Origin: a virus
IMG/VR virus record: IMGVR_UViG_3300026078_000099
Coordinates: 1 to 20,734 of that record
DNA: 20,734 nucleotides
Reading direction: 5' to 3' (one strand)
In this document: positions 4,051-11,194 of the stretch, piece after piece
How the letters are laid out: each line of letters begins with the position of its first letter
Position numbering within the stretch: position 1 is the stretch's first letter
Program-made: the position numbers and the translations under genes
Notes under the pieces: model-generated
The model's input: the letters and a program-made list of their open reading frames with translations, nothing else
The model's database searches: none
Told to the model about the DNA's origin: nothing

Positions 4051-4392
4051 ATGCACGGTAACGCACCGAATGTATTCGCCTTTCTGGCCGCTCCGAGCCG
4101 AGACGCGTCCCTTTTCGCGGTGGCGAAGGTGGTTCTCGCTGTCCGGGGACTTGGGCTGACCTACAAGGAAATTGCCAAGGCCATCGACGTGTCCCCCGAC
4201 ACCATCGAGGGTGCTGCGGCTGAGAAAAGCCTGCTGTCTTTCGATGCCGTTGCGCGGCTTTGCTATCTGTTCCCCGCAGAGGCCGCCCCACTGTTCGACC
4301 TGATGCGGCCGACACGCGAACAGCCCACCATGGCGGAGCGGATCGAGCGGATCGAGCGCGAACTTTCAGCAATCCGAAAGGAAGCGGAATGA
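4051..4392 (+). CDS. HTH-like early DNA-binding protein, 113 aa
   Basis: The start at 4051 (MHGNAPNVFAF) is chosen over an in-frame start at 3997 because the longer version overlaps the upstream gene and adds only a Pro-rich stretch. Residues about 36-75 (GLTYKEIAKAIDVSPDTIEGAAAEKSLLSFDAVARLCYLFP) read as a helix-turn-helix of the XRE/sigma-like kind, with 'YKEIAKAIDVSPDTIE' as the core. The last 25 residues (ERIERIERELSAIRKEAE) form a coiled coil, probably for dimerisation. It could regulate the early genes or assist replication. Its TGA overlaps the next ATG. Confidence 0.7.
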   Translation: MHGNAPNVFAFLAAPSRDASLFAVAKVVLAVRGLGLTYKEIAKAIDVSPDTIEGAAAEKSLLSFDAVARLCYLFPAEAAPLFDLMRPTREQPTMAERIERIERELSAIRKEAE

Positions 4393-4541
4393 GCGCGCTT
4401 TCCAAGATCGCCGCCGATCTTCGCCGCCTCGCTGAGGACGCGAAAGACCCGAACAACCGCATCGATCCCTTCGACCTCACCACCCTTGCCCGGCAGGTCG
4501 AGGCTCAGGAGGAAATGCACGAGAGGGGGATCGCGGAATGA
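4389..4541 (+). CDS. Small acidic early protein, 50 aa
   Basis: ATGA junctions link it to the genes on both sides. The product (MSALSKIAADLRRLAEDAKD, NNRIDPFDLTTLARQVEAQEEM) is helical and amphipathic. No domain is recognised. The frame is supported by coupling and by consistent codon use. Confidence 0.65.
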   Translation: MSALSKIAADLRRLAEDAKDPNNRIDPFDLTTLARQVEAQEEMHERGIAE

Positions 4542-4720
4542 TCGGATCCGGACCCTTCCCCAAAGCCGCCCCCGCCGTGTTCCCCCTGCCCGGCCACCGC
4601 ACCATGGCGCAGGTGATGCGCGCCGAAGAAGCCGAGCGCCAGCGCACGATGAGGCTGAACCCGCCGTCATACCCCCTCACCGATTACGGCTCACCCTTTG
4701 CTGTGCGGAGGAGTGCATGA
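4538..4720 (+). CDS. Small early protein, 60 aa
   Basis: The ATG overlaps the previous stop and the TGA overlaps the next ATG (4717). The product is Pro-rich at both ends with a central charged helix (AQVMRAEEAERQRTMRLNPPSY). It is of unknown function; the evidence is the gapless, coupled position. Confidence 0.6.
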   Translation: MIGSGPFPKAAPAVFPLPGHRTMAQVMRAEEAERQRTMRLNPPSYPLTDYGSPFAVRRSA

Positions 4721-4872
4721 TGCCCCGGTTCCTCACCCGCTGGCTGGACCAGCGCGCCCTTACCGCATGGGAGCGCGATCTAGAGCAGCGCCTTGCCGTG
4801 CGCCGGGCCAAGCGCCCTGCCCGTTCCGACGCTGCAAAGCGCGGCTGGCAATCGCGGAGGGCGCGGGCATGA
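4717..4872 (+). CDS. Small very basic early protein, 51 aa
   Basis: A GGAGGAG ribosome site directly precedes ATG 4717. The product (MMPRFLTRWLDQRALTAWERDLEQRLAVRRAKRPARSD...) is Arg-rich throughout, with an amphipathic helix and a basic tail, so nucleic-acid binding is possible but unproven. It is coupled to the genes on both sides by ATGA overlaps. Confidence 0.6.
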   Translation: MMPRFLTRWLDQRALTAWERDLEQRLAVRRAKRPARSDAAKRGWQSRRARA

Positions 4873-5069
4873 AGCACGACCGGATCGTGAGCGATCACTC
4901 CAAATACTCCCGTCGCAACCTCATCCACGCGGTCTACGGCGAGGAATACGAGCTGCGCCACGAGCATCTTGAGGCAGGCAGCAAGGCCCTGCTCAAGGCC
5001 CTGTGGAAGCAGCATCCCGGCGCGTTGGCCTTTGCCATGCTCAATGGCCGGGAGGTGGTGCGGCCATGA
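4869..5069 (+). CDS. Small early protein, 66 aa
   Basis: ATG 4869 overlaps the previous stop; the TGA (5067-5069) overlaps the ATG of the RusA-like gene. The product (MKHDRIVSDHSKYSRRNLIHAVYG..., LEAGSKALLKALWKQHPGALAF) is His/Lys-rich and helical. It sits directly before a nuclease gene and is probably co-expressed with it. Unrecognised. Confidence 0.65.
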   Translation: MKHDRIVSDHSKYSRRNLIHAVYGEEYELRHEHLEAGSKALLKALWKQHPGALAFAMLNGREVVRP

Positions 5070-5398
5070 TCGAACTACCCTTCCCCCCGTCAAGCCTCTC
5101 AGGGCACAACAATGGCGCATGGTACGGCAAGAGCCGGATCGTCGCTACGCATCGCTCCTGGGCCTTTCATGCGACCCGCGCGGCCAAGGTAAAGGTCGAG
5201 CCGGAAGGCGACATTCGCATTCACTTCCGCTTTGTCCCGCCTGATCGGCGCGGAGACCGGACCAACTACGCCAATCGGCTCAAACCCTACATCGACGGCA
5301 TTGCCGAGGCCATGGGGATCAACGACCGCCGGTTCCTGCCTTCATATGAATTTGCCGAGCCGGAGAAGCCGGGGCGGGTGGAGGTGACCTTTGGGTGA
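5066..5398 (+). CDS. RusA-like Holliday junction resolvase, 110 aa
   Basis: The protein has the short length and layout of RusA-type endodeoxyribonucleases, which cut Holliday junctions and branched DNA during phage replication. The N-terminal IELPFPPSSLSGHNNG matches the 'PxPPSxN' opening of the family, and the core DRTNYANRLKPYIDGIAEAMGINDRRF matches the usual DxDN...K...D...DD pattern (residues 64-90). One expected acidic residue is replaced: the second Asp of DxDN is Thr66. Lys73, Asp77 and Asp87 are in register. The start at 5066 overlaps the previous stop and is preferred to one at 5003. It lies just upstream of the replicative helicase. Activity is likely but the substitution leaves some doubt. 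Confidence 0.75.
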   Translation: MIELPFPPSSLSGHNNGAWYGKSRIVATHRSWAFHATRAAKVKVEPEGDIRIHFRFVPPDRRGDRTNYANRLKPYIDGIAEAMGINDRRFLPSYEFAEPEKPGRVEVTFG

Positions 5399-5726
5399 CT
5401 ATCCACAGGGCGCGTCCCCGCAATCCACATCCCCCACCCCTACCAACAATGCAGTTCTGCCTGTAAAAGAGGCGGGCCGGGACAGTGCTACCAACACAAG
5501 TTCCCAGCCCTCACCGTCAACGCTTTCACGGAGCGCCTTGGCTATGACCCCGAATACCCGCCGCAGTCGCGGTGCGCAATCCGATTCCGCCGCTGCTTTC
5601 AACGCCTATTCCCGGGTTGTGCAGGAACACCAGCAAGTCCCCGCCCTGTGGGATGAACCGGAGCGCGCCCAAGCCCGCACCGATGCCTACATGCGGTTCC
5701 TCGAACTGTTCGAGGCCGGGCAATGA
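5391..5726 (+). CDS. Early protein of unknown function, up to 111 aa
   Basis: The frame can open with TTG at 5391 behind a GGAGGTGA ribosome site, overlapping the RusA-like gene by eight bases, or with ATG at 5544 (MTPNTRRSRG). The first 50 residues are a low-complexity Ser/Thr/Pro/Asn segment. The last 50 are a compact charged region (AAAFNAYSRVVQEHQQVPALWDEPERAQARTDAYMRFLELFEAG). Its stop overlaps the helicase start (ATGA), so it is part of the replication operon. The C-terminal part is surely coding; the N-terminal limit is open. Confidence 0.6.
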   Translation: MGDYPQGASPQSTSPTPTNNAVLPVKEAGRDSATNTSSQPSPSTLSRSALAMTPNTRRSRGAQSDSAAAFNAYSRVVQEHQQVPALWDEPERAQARTDAYMRFLELFEAGQ

Positions 5727-7069
5727 GCGATCCCCTCATCAACTATGAGGCCGAGGCCGAGCTGCTTGGCTCCATGATGCTGGCCAACGCGGCGATCGAT
5801 CGCGTGGCAGACCTCATCACGGAAGCGGACTTTGCCGAGCCGGTGCATGGCCGGATCTACTCCGCCCTGCTGCGTGAGGCGATGGGCGGAAAGACCGCCA
5901 ACGCCATGACCATCCGGGGCTATTTCGAGGGCGACGAAAGCCTGAACCCGCTTGGAGGGGTGGTCTACCTCGCCCGCCTCCAGGGATCGGCCACGGGGCT
6001 GGCCCCCTACGAGGTGGCCGGACAGGTTGCAGACCTCGCCAAGCGCCGCCGGATGCGCGCCGGCCTTTCGGTTGCCGCCCAAGCCTGCGCCGATCTGGAA
6101 AGCACTCTGTCCGAGATCGTCACACACGCTGATGCGGCCATGAACGTGACCGGAGGCAATGGCATATCGGTCCTGACCGCAGGCGAATGTATCGACGCCC
6201 TGCTCCGCAGCTTCGACGCTGGCGAGAAGGGTGTGCAGTGCCAGGTGATAGAGCCTCTAGACAGCCTTCTAGGCCCGATGAAGCCCAAGCAGCTTATCAT
6301 CGGCGCGGGCCGACCCGGCATGGGCAAGACCGCAGTGGCGTTGTCCTACGCGCTCGGAGCAGCCGAGGCGGGGCATGGGGTGCTGTTCGTCAGCTTGGAA
6401 ATGTCCGGCCCTGAATTGGGCGCGCGGATGCTGTCAGACCTATGCTTCGGCAACAACGAGCCGGTGCCCTACAACTTCATCCGCGACGGGGATTTGTATG
6501 GCAGGCAGGCCGATGCGGTAATTCGCGCAAAGGCCAAGGCCCACCATTTGCCCCTTCAGATTGTGGACACCGGAAGCCTGACGATGGGCCGCCTATCCAT
6601 GCTGGTCCGCCAGTATCAGCGCCGGTTTGCTGCCGATGGGTTTTCGCTCGATCTGGTGGTGGTCGATTACCTCCAGTTGCTCCACCCTGACAGCAAAAGC
6701 CGCTCAGCCTATGAGGCCGTGTCGGAAGTGTCGCGGGGCCTCAAGGCGCTTGCGAAGGACAACAGCGTTGCTGTGTTCGCGCTGGCGCAGTTGTCGCGCT
6801 CGGTCGAGAGCCGTGACGACAAGTCGCCGCAGCTTTCCGACCTCAGGGACAGCGGGCAAATCGAGCAGGATGCCGACGCCGTGTTGTTCTTCCTCCGCCA
6901 GGAATACTACCTGAGCAAGGAAGCCGACGAAAACCGCGATGCCGACTGGCAGGCGCTGATGGAGGATGAGCAGGGCAAGATCGACTTCATCCTTGCCAAG
7001 CGCCGCAACGGAGTGACCGGGCGCGCCAAGGGCCAATTCCTCGGCCAGTATCAGGCGGTGCGGGGATGA
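5723..7069 (+). CDS. dnaB: DnaB-type replicative helicase, 448 aa
   Basis: This is a full-length homologue of the hexameric 5'-3' helicase that unwinds the phage replication fork. The N-terminal DnaB domain (about residues 1-110) opens with NYEAEAELLGSMML, as in the family. The RecA-like domain carries Walker A GRPGMGKTA (196-204), the SLEM motif (224-227), Walker B VVVDYLQLL (312-320), the ALAQLSRSVE sensor region (353-362), the LSDLRDSGQIEQDAD motif (371-385) and the late LAKRRNG (424-430) expected to hold the arginine finger. Its length is slightly below host DnaB. It overlaps the upstream stop and the downstream ATG, placing it between the RusA-like operon and its probable loader. A phage-borne helicase implies self-directed replication initiation. 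Confidence 0.95.
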   Translation: MSDPLINYEAEAELLGSMMLANAAIDRVADLITEADFAEPVHGRIYSALLREAMGGKTANAMTIRGYFEGDESLNPLGGVVYLARLQGSATGLAPYEVAGQVADLAKRRRMRAGLSVAAQACADLESTLSEIVTHADAAMNVTGGNGISVLTAGECIDALLRSFDAGEKGVQCQVIEPLDSLLGPMKPKQLIIGAGRPGMGKTAVALSYALGAAEAGHGVLFVSLEMSGPELGARMLSDLCFGNNEPVPYNFIRDGDLYGRQADAVIRAKAKAHHLPLQIVDTGSLTMGRLSMLVRQYQRRFAADGFSLDLVVVDYLQLLHPDSKSRSAYEAVSEVSRGLKALAKDNSVAVFALAQLSRSVESRDDKSPQLSDLRDSGQIEQDADAVLFFLRQEYYLSKEADENRDADWQALMEDEQGKIDFILAKRRNGVTGRAKGQFLGQYQAVRG

Positions 7070-7632
7070 AGGGCCTTTCTGTCGAACAGATGGCCATGCT
7101 GGTTGCCAAAGGCTTCACGGCCGAGGAAATGCTCGCATTTGCGCAGATGAGCGGCGGCCGATCCAAGGGGGCCGAACGCACCGCCCGTTGGCGCGCCCGC
7201 AAGAATGGGAACGTCACAGAAAGCGTCACGCGTGACGTCACTGGTGACGCGTCACCGCCCCCCAATGATATATATTCTAACCCCCCTGTCTCATCTAACG
7301 ATGAGACTATACCGCCTGCGCGGCGCGCAAAGTCCGTCGGCCCTGCCAAGCCTGATGGGGTGAAGGACCAGACCTGGGCTGATTTCGTCGCCCTGCGGAA
7401 GCGGAAGCGCGCCGATCTGACCGAAACCGCGCTGGGGGCAATCAGCCGGGAAGCCGAGCGCGCCGGTTGGTCGCTGGAGGCGGCGCTTGCCGAATGCGTG
7501 GCCCGTGGCTGGCAGGCGTTCAAGGCCGATTGGGTCAGGGATGCGCCGAAGCCGACCGCGAACGGCAGCGGCCCGAAAAGCCCGATGGTTGCGGCGATGA
7601 TGGCTCGCAAAGTCCGTGAGGCAAGCGGTTGA
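7066..7632 (+). CDS. Probable helicase loader / replication initiator, 188 aa
   Basis: The ATG overlaps the helicase stop, and helicase-plus-loader pairs are usual in phages. The N-terminus is a short helical module (LSVEQMAMLVAKGFTAEEMLAFAQM) followed by a basic stretch (AERTARWRARKNG). A Val-Thr-rich linker (NVTESVTRDVTGD) and a Pro/Asn-rich linker come next. The C-terminal domain (WADFVALRKRKRADLTETALGAISREAERAGWSLEAALAECVARGWQAFKADWV) has the W-x-x-F...R...GW-x-x-F pattern seen at the ends of many phage replication O/loader-type proteins. The linker DNA contains the repeat cluster described as a candidate origin. The function is inferred from position and the C-terminal pattern. Confidence 0.7.
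   Translation: MKGLSVEQMAMLVAKGFTAEEMLAFAQMSGGRSKGAERTARWRARKNGNVTESVTRDVTGDASPPPNDIYSNPPVSSNDETIPPARRAKSVGPAKPDGVKDQTWADFVALRKRKRADLTETALGAISREAERAGWSLEAALAECVARGWQAFKADWVRDAPKPTANGSGPKSPMVAAMMARKVREASG
7212..7307. other. Candidate replication origin inside the initiator gene
   Basis: Six copies of the hexamer CGTCAC/GTGACG lie in 44 bases: plus-strand copies at 7212, 7224, 7236 and 7250, minus-strand copies at 7232-7237 and 7244-7249. They build perfect palindromes at 7224-7237, 7232-7241 and 7244-7255. Right after them is an AT-rich run (7264-7280) in an otherwise GC-rich gene, then a perfect 8-bp hairpin (GTCTCATC, loop TAAC, GATGAGAC, 7288-7307). The order of iterons, AT-rich patch and dyad inside the initiator gene parallels lambda ori in gene O. 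Confidence 0.55.
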
Positions 7633-7826
7633 GCCTCCCCACCCAGCCCATCCCCGCGCCGGGTTTCCAGACGATCTCCGGCAAGCGCAACCCACCAGAC
7701 GACGGAACAAAATACCATGTCCAGTACCGCAACGGCTACGTCTGCAAGTGGACCTACGGGGCCAGCCAACTGCGCTGGAAGCATGACGGCAGCGATTGGG
7801 ACGTGGTGGCTATCAAGCGCGCCTGA
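7629..7826 (+). CDS. Small protein of unknown function, 65 aa, TTG start
   Basis: The TTG at 7629 overlaps the stop of the loader gene and follows a GAGG at suitable distance; no ATG or GTG start fits better. The protein is beta-rich and aromatic (GTKYHVQYRNGYVCKWTYGASQLRWKHDGSDWDVVAIKRA), looking like one small folded domain. It ends the run of coupled early genes. Unrecognised. Confidence 0.65.
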   Translation: MSLPTQPIPAPGFQTISGKRNPPDDGTKYHVQYRNGYVCKWTYGASQLRWKHDGSDWDVVAIKRA

Positions 7827-7864
7827 TGGCCAGTGGATCGAATTTCTCAGGATAGGGGGATAGC

Positions 7865-8428
7865 ATGGGACGGAAGGGACGGCCGCAGAAGCCGGGCAAG
7901 CGCAAGAGCGGTCGCCCGGTAGTTGATCGCAGCTTCGACCGGGGTAGCGAATGGGTCCAGCGCCAGCGCGAACGCTTTGGCGAACACTACGGCTCTGCCA
8001 TCGGCCGGGCCTATGCCGCCGGCCTGCTTGGGGATGGATCTCAGGCCAAGGATCGCTTCGATGCGGCCAAGCGGTTCTCTCGCGCCTACATGCGGATTAT
8101 CTCGCAGGATCGCTATCGCTGCGCACTGGACCGCACACCCAGGGGCAACCTTGCCATCGACCTTTCGCCCGAGGCCAACGCATTCGAGATGGAAGAGCAG
8201 GAATGGCTGTTCGAGGCGTTGGACACGCTAGACCGGACCGGAACGCGCCCGTTCTTCGACCAGCTCATCTCGACGCTGCACGCGGACAAGGGGCCGTACT
8301 GGTTGAACAACCTTCTTAATGGCGGGAAACACCCAGCAGACATCGCCGTTCTAGCGGCGGCCCTGAAAGCGATTGACGCGATCACGCCGAAGCGTGCGGT
8401 TGGCGTGATCCGTGTGGTGCGGACTTGA
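7865..8428 (+). CDS. Basic protein at the late-regulator (Q) position, 187 aa
   Basis: A purine-rich ribosome site (GGATAGGGGGATAGC) precedes the ATG. The N-terminus is strongly basic and disordered (MGRKGRPQKPGKRKSGRPVVD, with two GRP/GRK AT-hook-like bits). A helical body follows (WVQRQRERFGEHYGSAIGRAYAAGLLG, AKDRFDAAKRFSRAYMRI) and an acidic helical region (NAFEMEEQEWLFEALDTLDR). I do not recognise the family. The position is suggestive: last gene before a strong terminator and a long leader in front of the virion genes, exactly where lambda-like phages keep the late antiterminator Q. A role in late transcription is inferred from that alone; a DNA-binding packaging accessory is an alternative. 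Confidence 0.8.
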   Translation: MGRKGRPQKPGKRKSGRPVVDRSFDRGSEWVQRQRERFGEHYGSAIGRAYAAGLLGDGSQAKDRFDAAKRFSRAYMRIISQDRYRCALDRTPRGNLAIDLSPEANAFEMEEQEWLFEALDTLDRTGTRPFFDQLISTLHADKGPYWLNNLLNGGKHPADIAVLAAALKAIDAITPKRAVGVIRVVRT

Positions 8429-8475
8429 CGAATCCGCCGAATTATGGTTTGGTGCGGTAAATGATCCTCAAACGT

Positions 8476-8505
8476 GCGCCCGGCAGAGATGCTTGGGCGC
8501 TTTTT
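8476..8505 (+). terminator. Rho-independent terminator before the late genes
   Basis: GCGCCC (8476-8481) pairs with GGGCGC (8495-8500), with an inner GCA/TGC pairing in the loop, and is followed by TTTTT (8501-8505). It lies 47 bases after the stop of the gene at 7865-8428 and would stop early transcripts before the virion genes, or be the target of late antitermination. Confidence 0.8.
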
Positions 8506-8778
8506 CGTCTACGCCTAGCGCCGCAGATGATTTGCAACCCTCGCTGCGGATGATGCGTCTTGGTTGGACGCGAAGTGCCAGCCACGGCCCGGTCAGCTTA
8601 ACAAGCGCGGGAACACCCGTTTCAGACAGGCCGGACCCTCTCCCCGGCCTAGCCCGCCCCACCACTGACAACAGCAGACGCGCAGACCTATGGGCGCGGC
8701 ACAGTGCGATGCGCGGCGGGCGAAATTCCAAGTGCACCTGATCCTCAGCCAACGCTGTGAAGCGTAGGAGCCTTTGCC
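8506..8778 (+). other. Late-region leader without a convincing gene
   Basis: The stretch from 8429 to 8778 holds the terminator above and then about 270 bases with no supported gene. Short frames here (for example a plus-strand frame around 8550-8741 and a minus-strand frame crossing it) have arbitrary composition and no ribosome sites. I see no tRNA. A late promoter is expected, but no clear -35/-10 pair can be defended. It ends in TAGGAG, the ribosome site for the gene at 8779. Confidence 0.5.
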
Positions 8779-9615
8779 ATGTCCCTGACTGAAGCGCAGT
8801 ACCGCGCAACGCCTCCGACCCTGACCGATGGCCAGCTTTCCCTTCTGCGCGTCGATTCCGCTGGCGCACTGGTTACGACTGGTGGCGGTGGTGGCATGGT
8901 TGCCATCGATCAAACCACGCCCGGCACGACCAACGGCGTCGTCGCTACCGGCAATGTGGCCTCTGGCGCGGCCGACAGCGGAAATCCGGTCAAGGCCGGC
9001 GGCGTGTTCAACACGACCCCTGCAACCCTCACCACCGGCCAGCGTGGCGACCTTCAGCTTTCCTCAAAGGGTCTGTTGCGTGTTGTCCTCGGGGACGGAT
9101 CGGGCGGCACGACCAACCTCAGCACCATCATCAACAGCGCGCAGGACAGCCTGTTGAACGGCCAGAATGGCGTTGTGACCTTCGGCCTCAACAGCTTCTA
9201 CAACGGTTCGACCTGGGATCGCCAGCGCGGCGATGCCAACGGCGCGGTTATTCAGGCTGGACTGTCCTCGACCTTCTGGAACTACGCGGCTGCCACTGGC
9301 GGGATCGTCAACACCACGACGGCAGTGACGATCAAGGCCGCTGCCGGCGCTTCGGTGCGCAATTATCTCAAGACGCTGACCATCGCCCACGACACGCTCG
9401 GCGGCGCTACGGAACTTGCCATCCGCGATGGTGCGGCCGGCACTGTCCTGTGGCGCGGCAAGCTCCAGACTGCGGCGATCGATAGCTGTCAGGCTGCCTC
9501 CATCGAGTTCGACCCGCCCCTCAAGGGCACTGCCAACACCTTGATGGAAGTCGTTACCCTCACCGCTGTGACCGGCGGCGTGTTCGTCTGCGCCACTGGC
9601 TTCACTGGCATCTGA
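8779..9615 (+). CDS. Phage structural protein, repeat-containing, 278 aa
   Basis: The protein is rich in Gly, Ala, Thr and Ser with predicted beta structure, as in capsid decoration or fibre proteins. Two related segments can be seen: PTLTDGQLSLLRVDSAGALVT (residues 13-33) and PATLTTGQRGDLQLSSKGLLRVV (about 81-103). Both follow the pattern T-L-T-x-G-Q-x-x-x-L-x-x-(D/S)-(S)-x-G-x-L-x-V. The C-terminal 100 residues (NYLKTLTIAHDTLGGATELAIRDGAAGTVLWRGKL...) look like a jelly-roll-type domain. It is the first gene of the late cluster, upstream of terminase, with a good ribosome site (TAGGAG). A virion surface role is likely; which structure it decorates cannot be said. Confidence 0.7.
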   Translation: MSLTEAQYRATPPTLTDGQLSLLRVDSAGALVTTGGGGGMVAIDQTTPGTTNGVVATGNVASGAADSGNPVKAGGVFNTTPATLTTGQRGDLQLSSKGLLRVVLGDGSGGTTNLSTIINSAQDSLLNGQNGVVTFGLNSFYNGSTWDRQRGDANGAVIQAGLSSTFWNYAAATGGIVNTTTAVTIKAAAGASVRNYLKTLTIAHDTLGGATELAIRDGAAGTVLWRGKLQTAAIDSCQAASIEFDPPLKGTANTLMEVVTLTAVTGGVFVCATGFTGI

Positions 9616-9669
9616 TAATCCCAGCCACTACCGGCCCACCGCTTGCGGAGCCGGGAAAGCGAGGAACAC

Positions 9670-9939
9670 ATGGCCGATAAACAATCGGCGGGAATCGGCA
9701 AGGGCACTCCCGGCCCCGGACGCAAGAAGGGCGTCCCGAACAAGAATACCGCCGCCCTGAAGGATATGATCCTGAAGGCCCTCGGGGATGCTGGCGGGGT
9801 TGAATATCTTGTGCAGCAGTCCCGCGAAAACCCTGCTTCATTCATGACCTTGGTGGGCAAGGTTCTCCCGCTCGACGTGAACGCCAACCATGACGGCAAG
9901 GTCGTCGCGGAAGTGGTGTTCAAGGGCCTCAATGGATAG
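9670..9939 (+). CDS. terS: Terminase small subunit-like protein, 89 aa
   Basis: The start at 9670 (MADKQSAGIGKGTPGPGRKKGVPNK) follows a GAGGAA site; an upstream in-frame ATG at 9643 has none. The N-terminus is a basic, Gly/Pro-rich, AT-hook-like segment typical of small phage DNA-packaging proteins of the DUF5681 style ('GRPKGxPNKxT'). The rest is helical (AALKDMILKALGDAGGVEYLV, ASFMTLVGKVLPLDV). Small terminase subunits recognise the packaging site and bring the large subunit to it. The gene overlaps terL by eight bases. The call rests on that position and on the N-terminal pattern; at 89 residues it is short for the family. Confidence 0.75.
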   Translation: MADKQSAGIGKGTPGPGRKKGVPNKNTAALKDMILKALGDAGGVEYLVQQSRENPASFMTLVGKVLPLDVNANHDGKVVAEVVFKGLNG

Positions 9940-11194
9940 CGTCATACTGACCTCACCCTATGAGGTGCGGGAACAGTTCAAGCCGCTTCACACCCGCAAG
10001 ACCCGCTGGTCGATTGGTGTTTGCCATCGGCGCGCGGGAAAGACGGTAAGCCACATTAACGAGCTGGTGATGGGCGCGGTGCGCTGCACGGACCCGAACC
10101 CGCGCTTTGCCTACGTTGCCCCGCAGCTCAACCAGGCCAAGGACATCGCCTGGACCTATCTGAAGGAATACACGGCCTTCCTCTCGCCCAAGGTGAACGA
10201 AAGCGAACTGTGGGTCGAACTGCCGGGCGGCAAGCGCATTCGGATCTACGGCGCAGACAACCCCGATCGCCTGCGCGGCATCTACCTCGACGGGGTAGTG
10301 CTGGACGAGTTCGGGGACATGGACCCGACCATCTGGACGCAGGTCATTCGCCCGGCGCTGTCCGACCGCAAGGGATGGGCCTGCTTCATCGGGACGCCAA
10401 AGGGCAAGAACACGTTTCACAAGCTCTGGCTGGCGGCGGACGGCGATCCGGAGTGGACGCGCCTGATGCTCAAGGCTTCGGAGACGGGCCTGATCGAACC
10501 GCAGGAACTGGACGACGCGCGCAAGATGATGAGCGCGGACGAATACGCGCAGGAATACGAGTGCAGTTTCGAGGCGGCGGTTAAGGGAGCTTATTACGCC
10601 CATGAAATGAACGCGGCCGAGGCGGATGAGCGGATTACCTCTGTTCCCTATGACCCGCGCCTTCCGGTGCATACTTCATGGGATTTGGGCGTAGCGGACT
10701 CCACCGTCGTCTGGTTCTGGCAGTGCGTCGGACGCGAAACCCGCGCAATCGACGTTCTGAAGGGCGAAGGGGTCGGTCTCGACTGGTATGCCAAGCGGCT
10801 CCAGGAACGCGATTACCTGTGGGGCAACCATTATCTGCCGCATGACGTGGAAGTGCGGGAACTAGGCACCGGCAAGAGCCGCAAGGAAGTGCTGGAAGGT
10901 CTCGGGATCAAGGTCACGGTCTGCCCGAACATCCCCGTTGCCGACGGCATTCAGGCGGTGCGGATGCTGCTGCCAACGTGCTGGTTCGATGCGGTCAAGT
11001 GCCGGGACGGGATCGAGGCGCTGCGCATGTATCGCCGCGAGTTCGATGAGAAGCGGCAGGAGTTCAGGGTGGCACCGTTGCACGACTGGACCAGCCACTA
11101 CGCAGACGCCGCGCGGTATTTCGCCGTGGCGCATCGTGAGAAAGCATCGGTCGGCAAGCTCGACCTTTCCAGGCTGACAAGGGGCATGGTATGA
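9932..11194 (+). CDS. terL: Terminase large subunit (packaging ATPase-nuclease), 420 aa
   Basis: This is the motor that cuts concatemeric DNA and pumps it into the prohead through the portal. The start at 9932 (MDSVILTSPYEV) is preferred to 9890 because it overlaps the small subunit by only eight bases. The ATPase domain shows Walker A CHRRAGKT (31-38), Walker B GVVLDEFGD (121-129, Asp-Glu 125-126) and the coupling motif FIGTPKG (152-158). The RNase H-like nuclease domain shows the first acidic motif TSWDLGVADSTVVWFW (Asp251, Asp256) and the last, DWTSHYADAARY (Asp385, Asp392). All expected catalytic groups are present. The stop overlaps the portal start. Confidence 0.95.
   Translation: MDSVILTSPYEVREQFKPLHTRKTRWSIGVCHRRAGKTVSHINELVMGAVRCTDPNPRFAYVAPQLNQAKDIAWTYLKEYTAFLSPKVNESELWVELPGGKRIRIYGADNPDRLRGIYLDGVVLDEFGDMDPTIWTQVIRPALSDRKGWACFIGTPKGKNTFHKLWLAADGDPEWTRLMLKASETGLIEPQELDDARKMMSADEYAQEYECSFEAAVKGAYYAHEMNAAEADERITSVPYDPRLPVHTSWDLGVADSTVVWFWQCVGRETRAIDVLKGEGVGLDWYAKRLQERDYLWGNHYLPHDVEVRELGTGKSRKEVLEGLGIKVTVCPNIPVADGIQAVRMLLPTCWFDAVKCRDGIEALRMYRREFDEKRQEFRVAPLHDWTSHYADAARYFAVAHREKASVGKLDLSRLTRGMV

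Noticed and set aside
8425-8447. TTGACG at the end of the gene at 7865-8428 as a late promoter
   Set aside because: The -35 match is exact, but no -10-like hexamer occurs 15-19 bases downstream.
8506-8778. Possible tRNA or small coding gene in the late leader
   Set aside because: No tRNA T-arm or cloverleaf could be built, and the short frames have no ribosome site or protein-like composition.
9631-9654. CCGGC/GCCGG hairpin before the small terminase gene as a terminator
   Set aside because: The stem is interrupted and no T-run follows; it may be only local mRNA structure or chance in GC-rich sequence.
9953-10672. Minus-strand open frame of 239 codons inside terL
   Set aside because: The plus strand carries every terminase motif, so the minus frame is a shadow.
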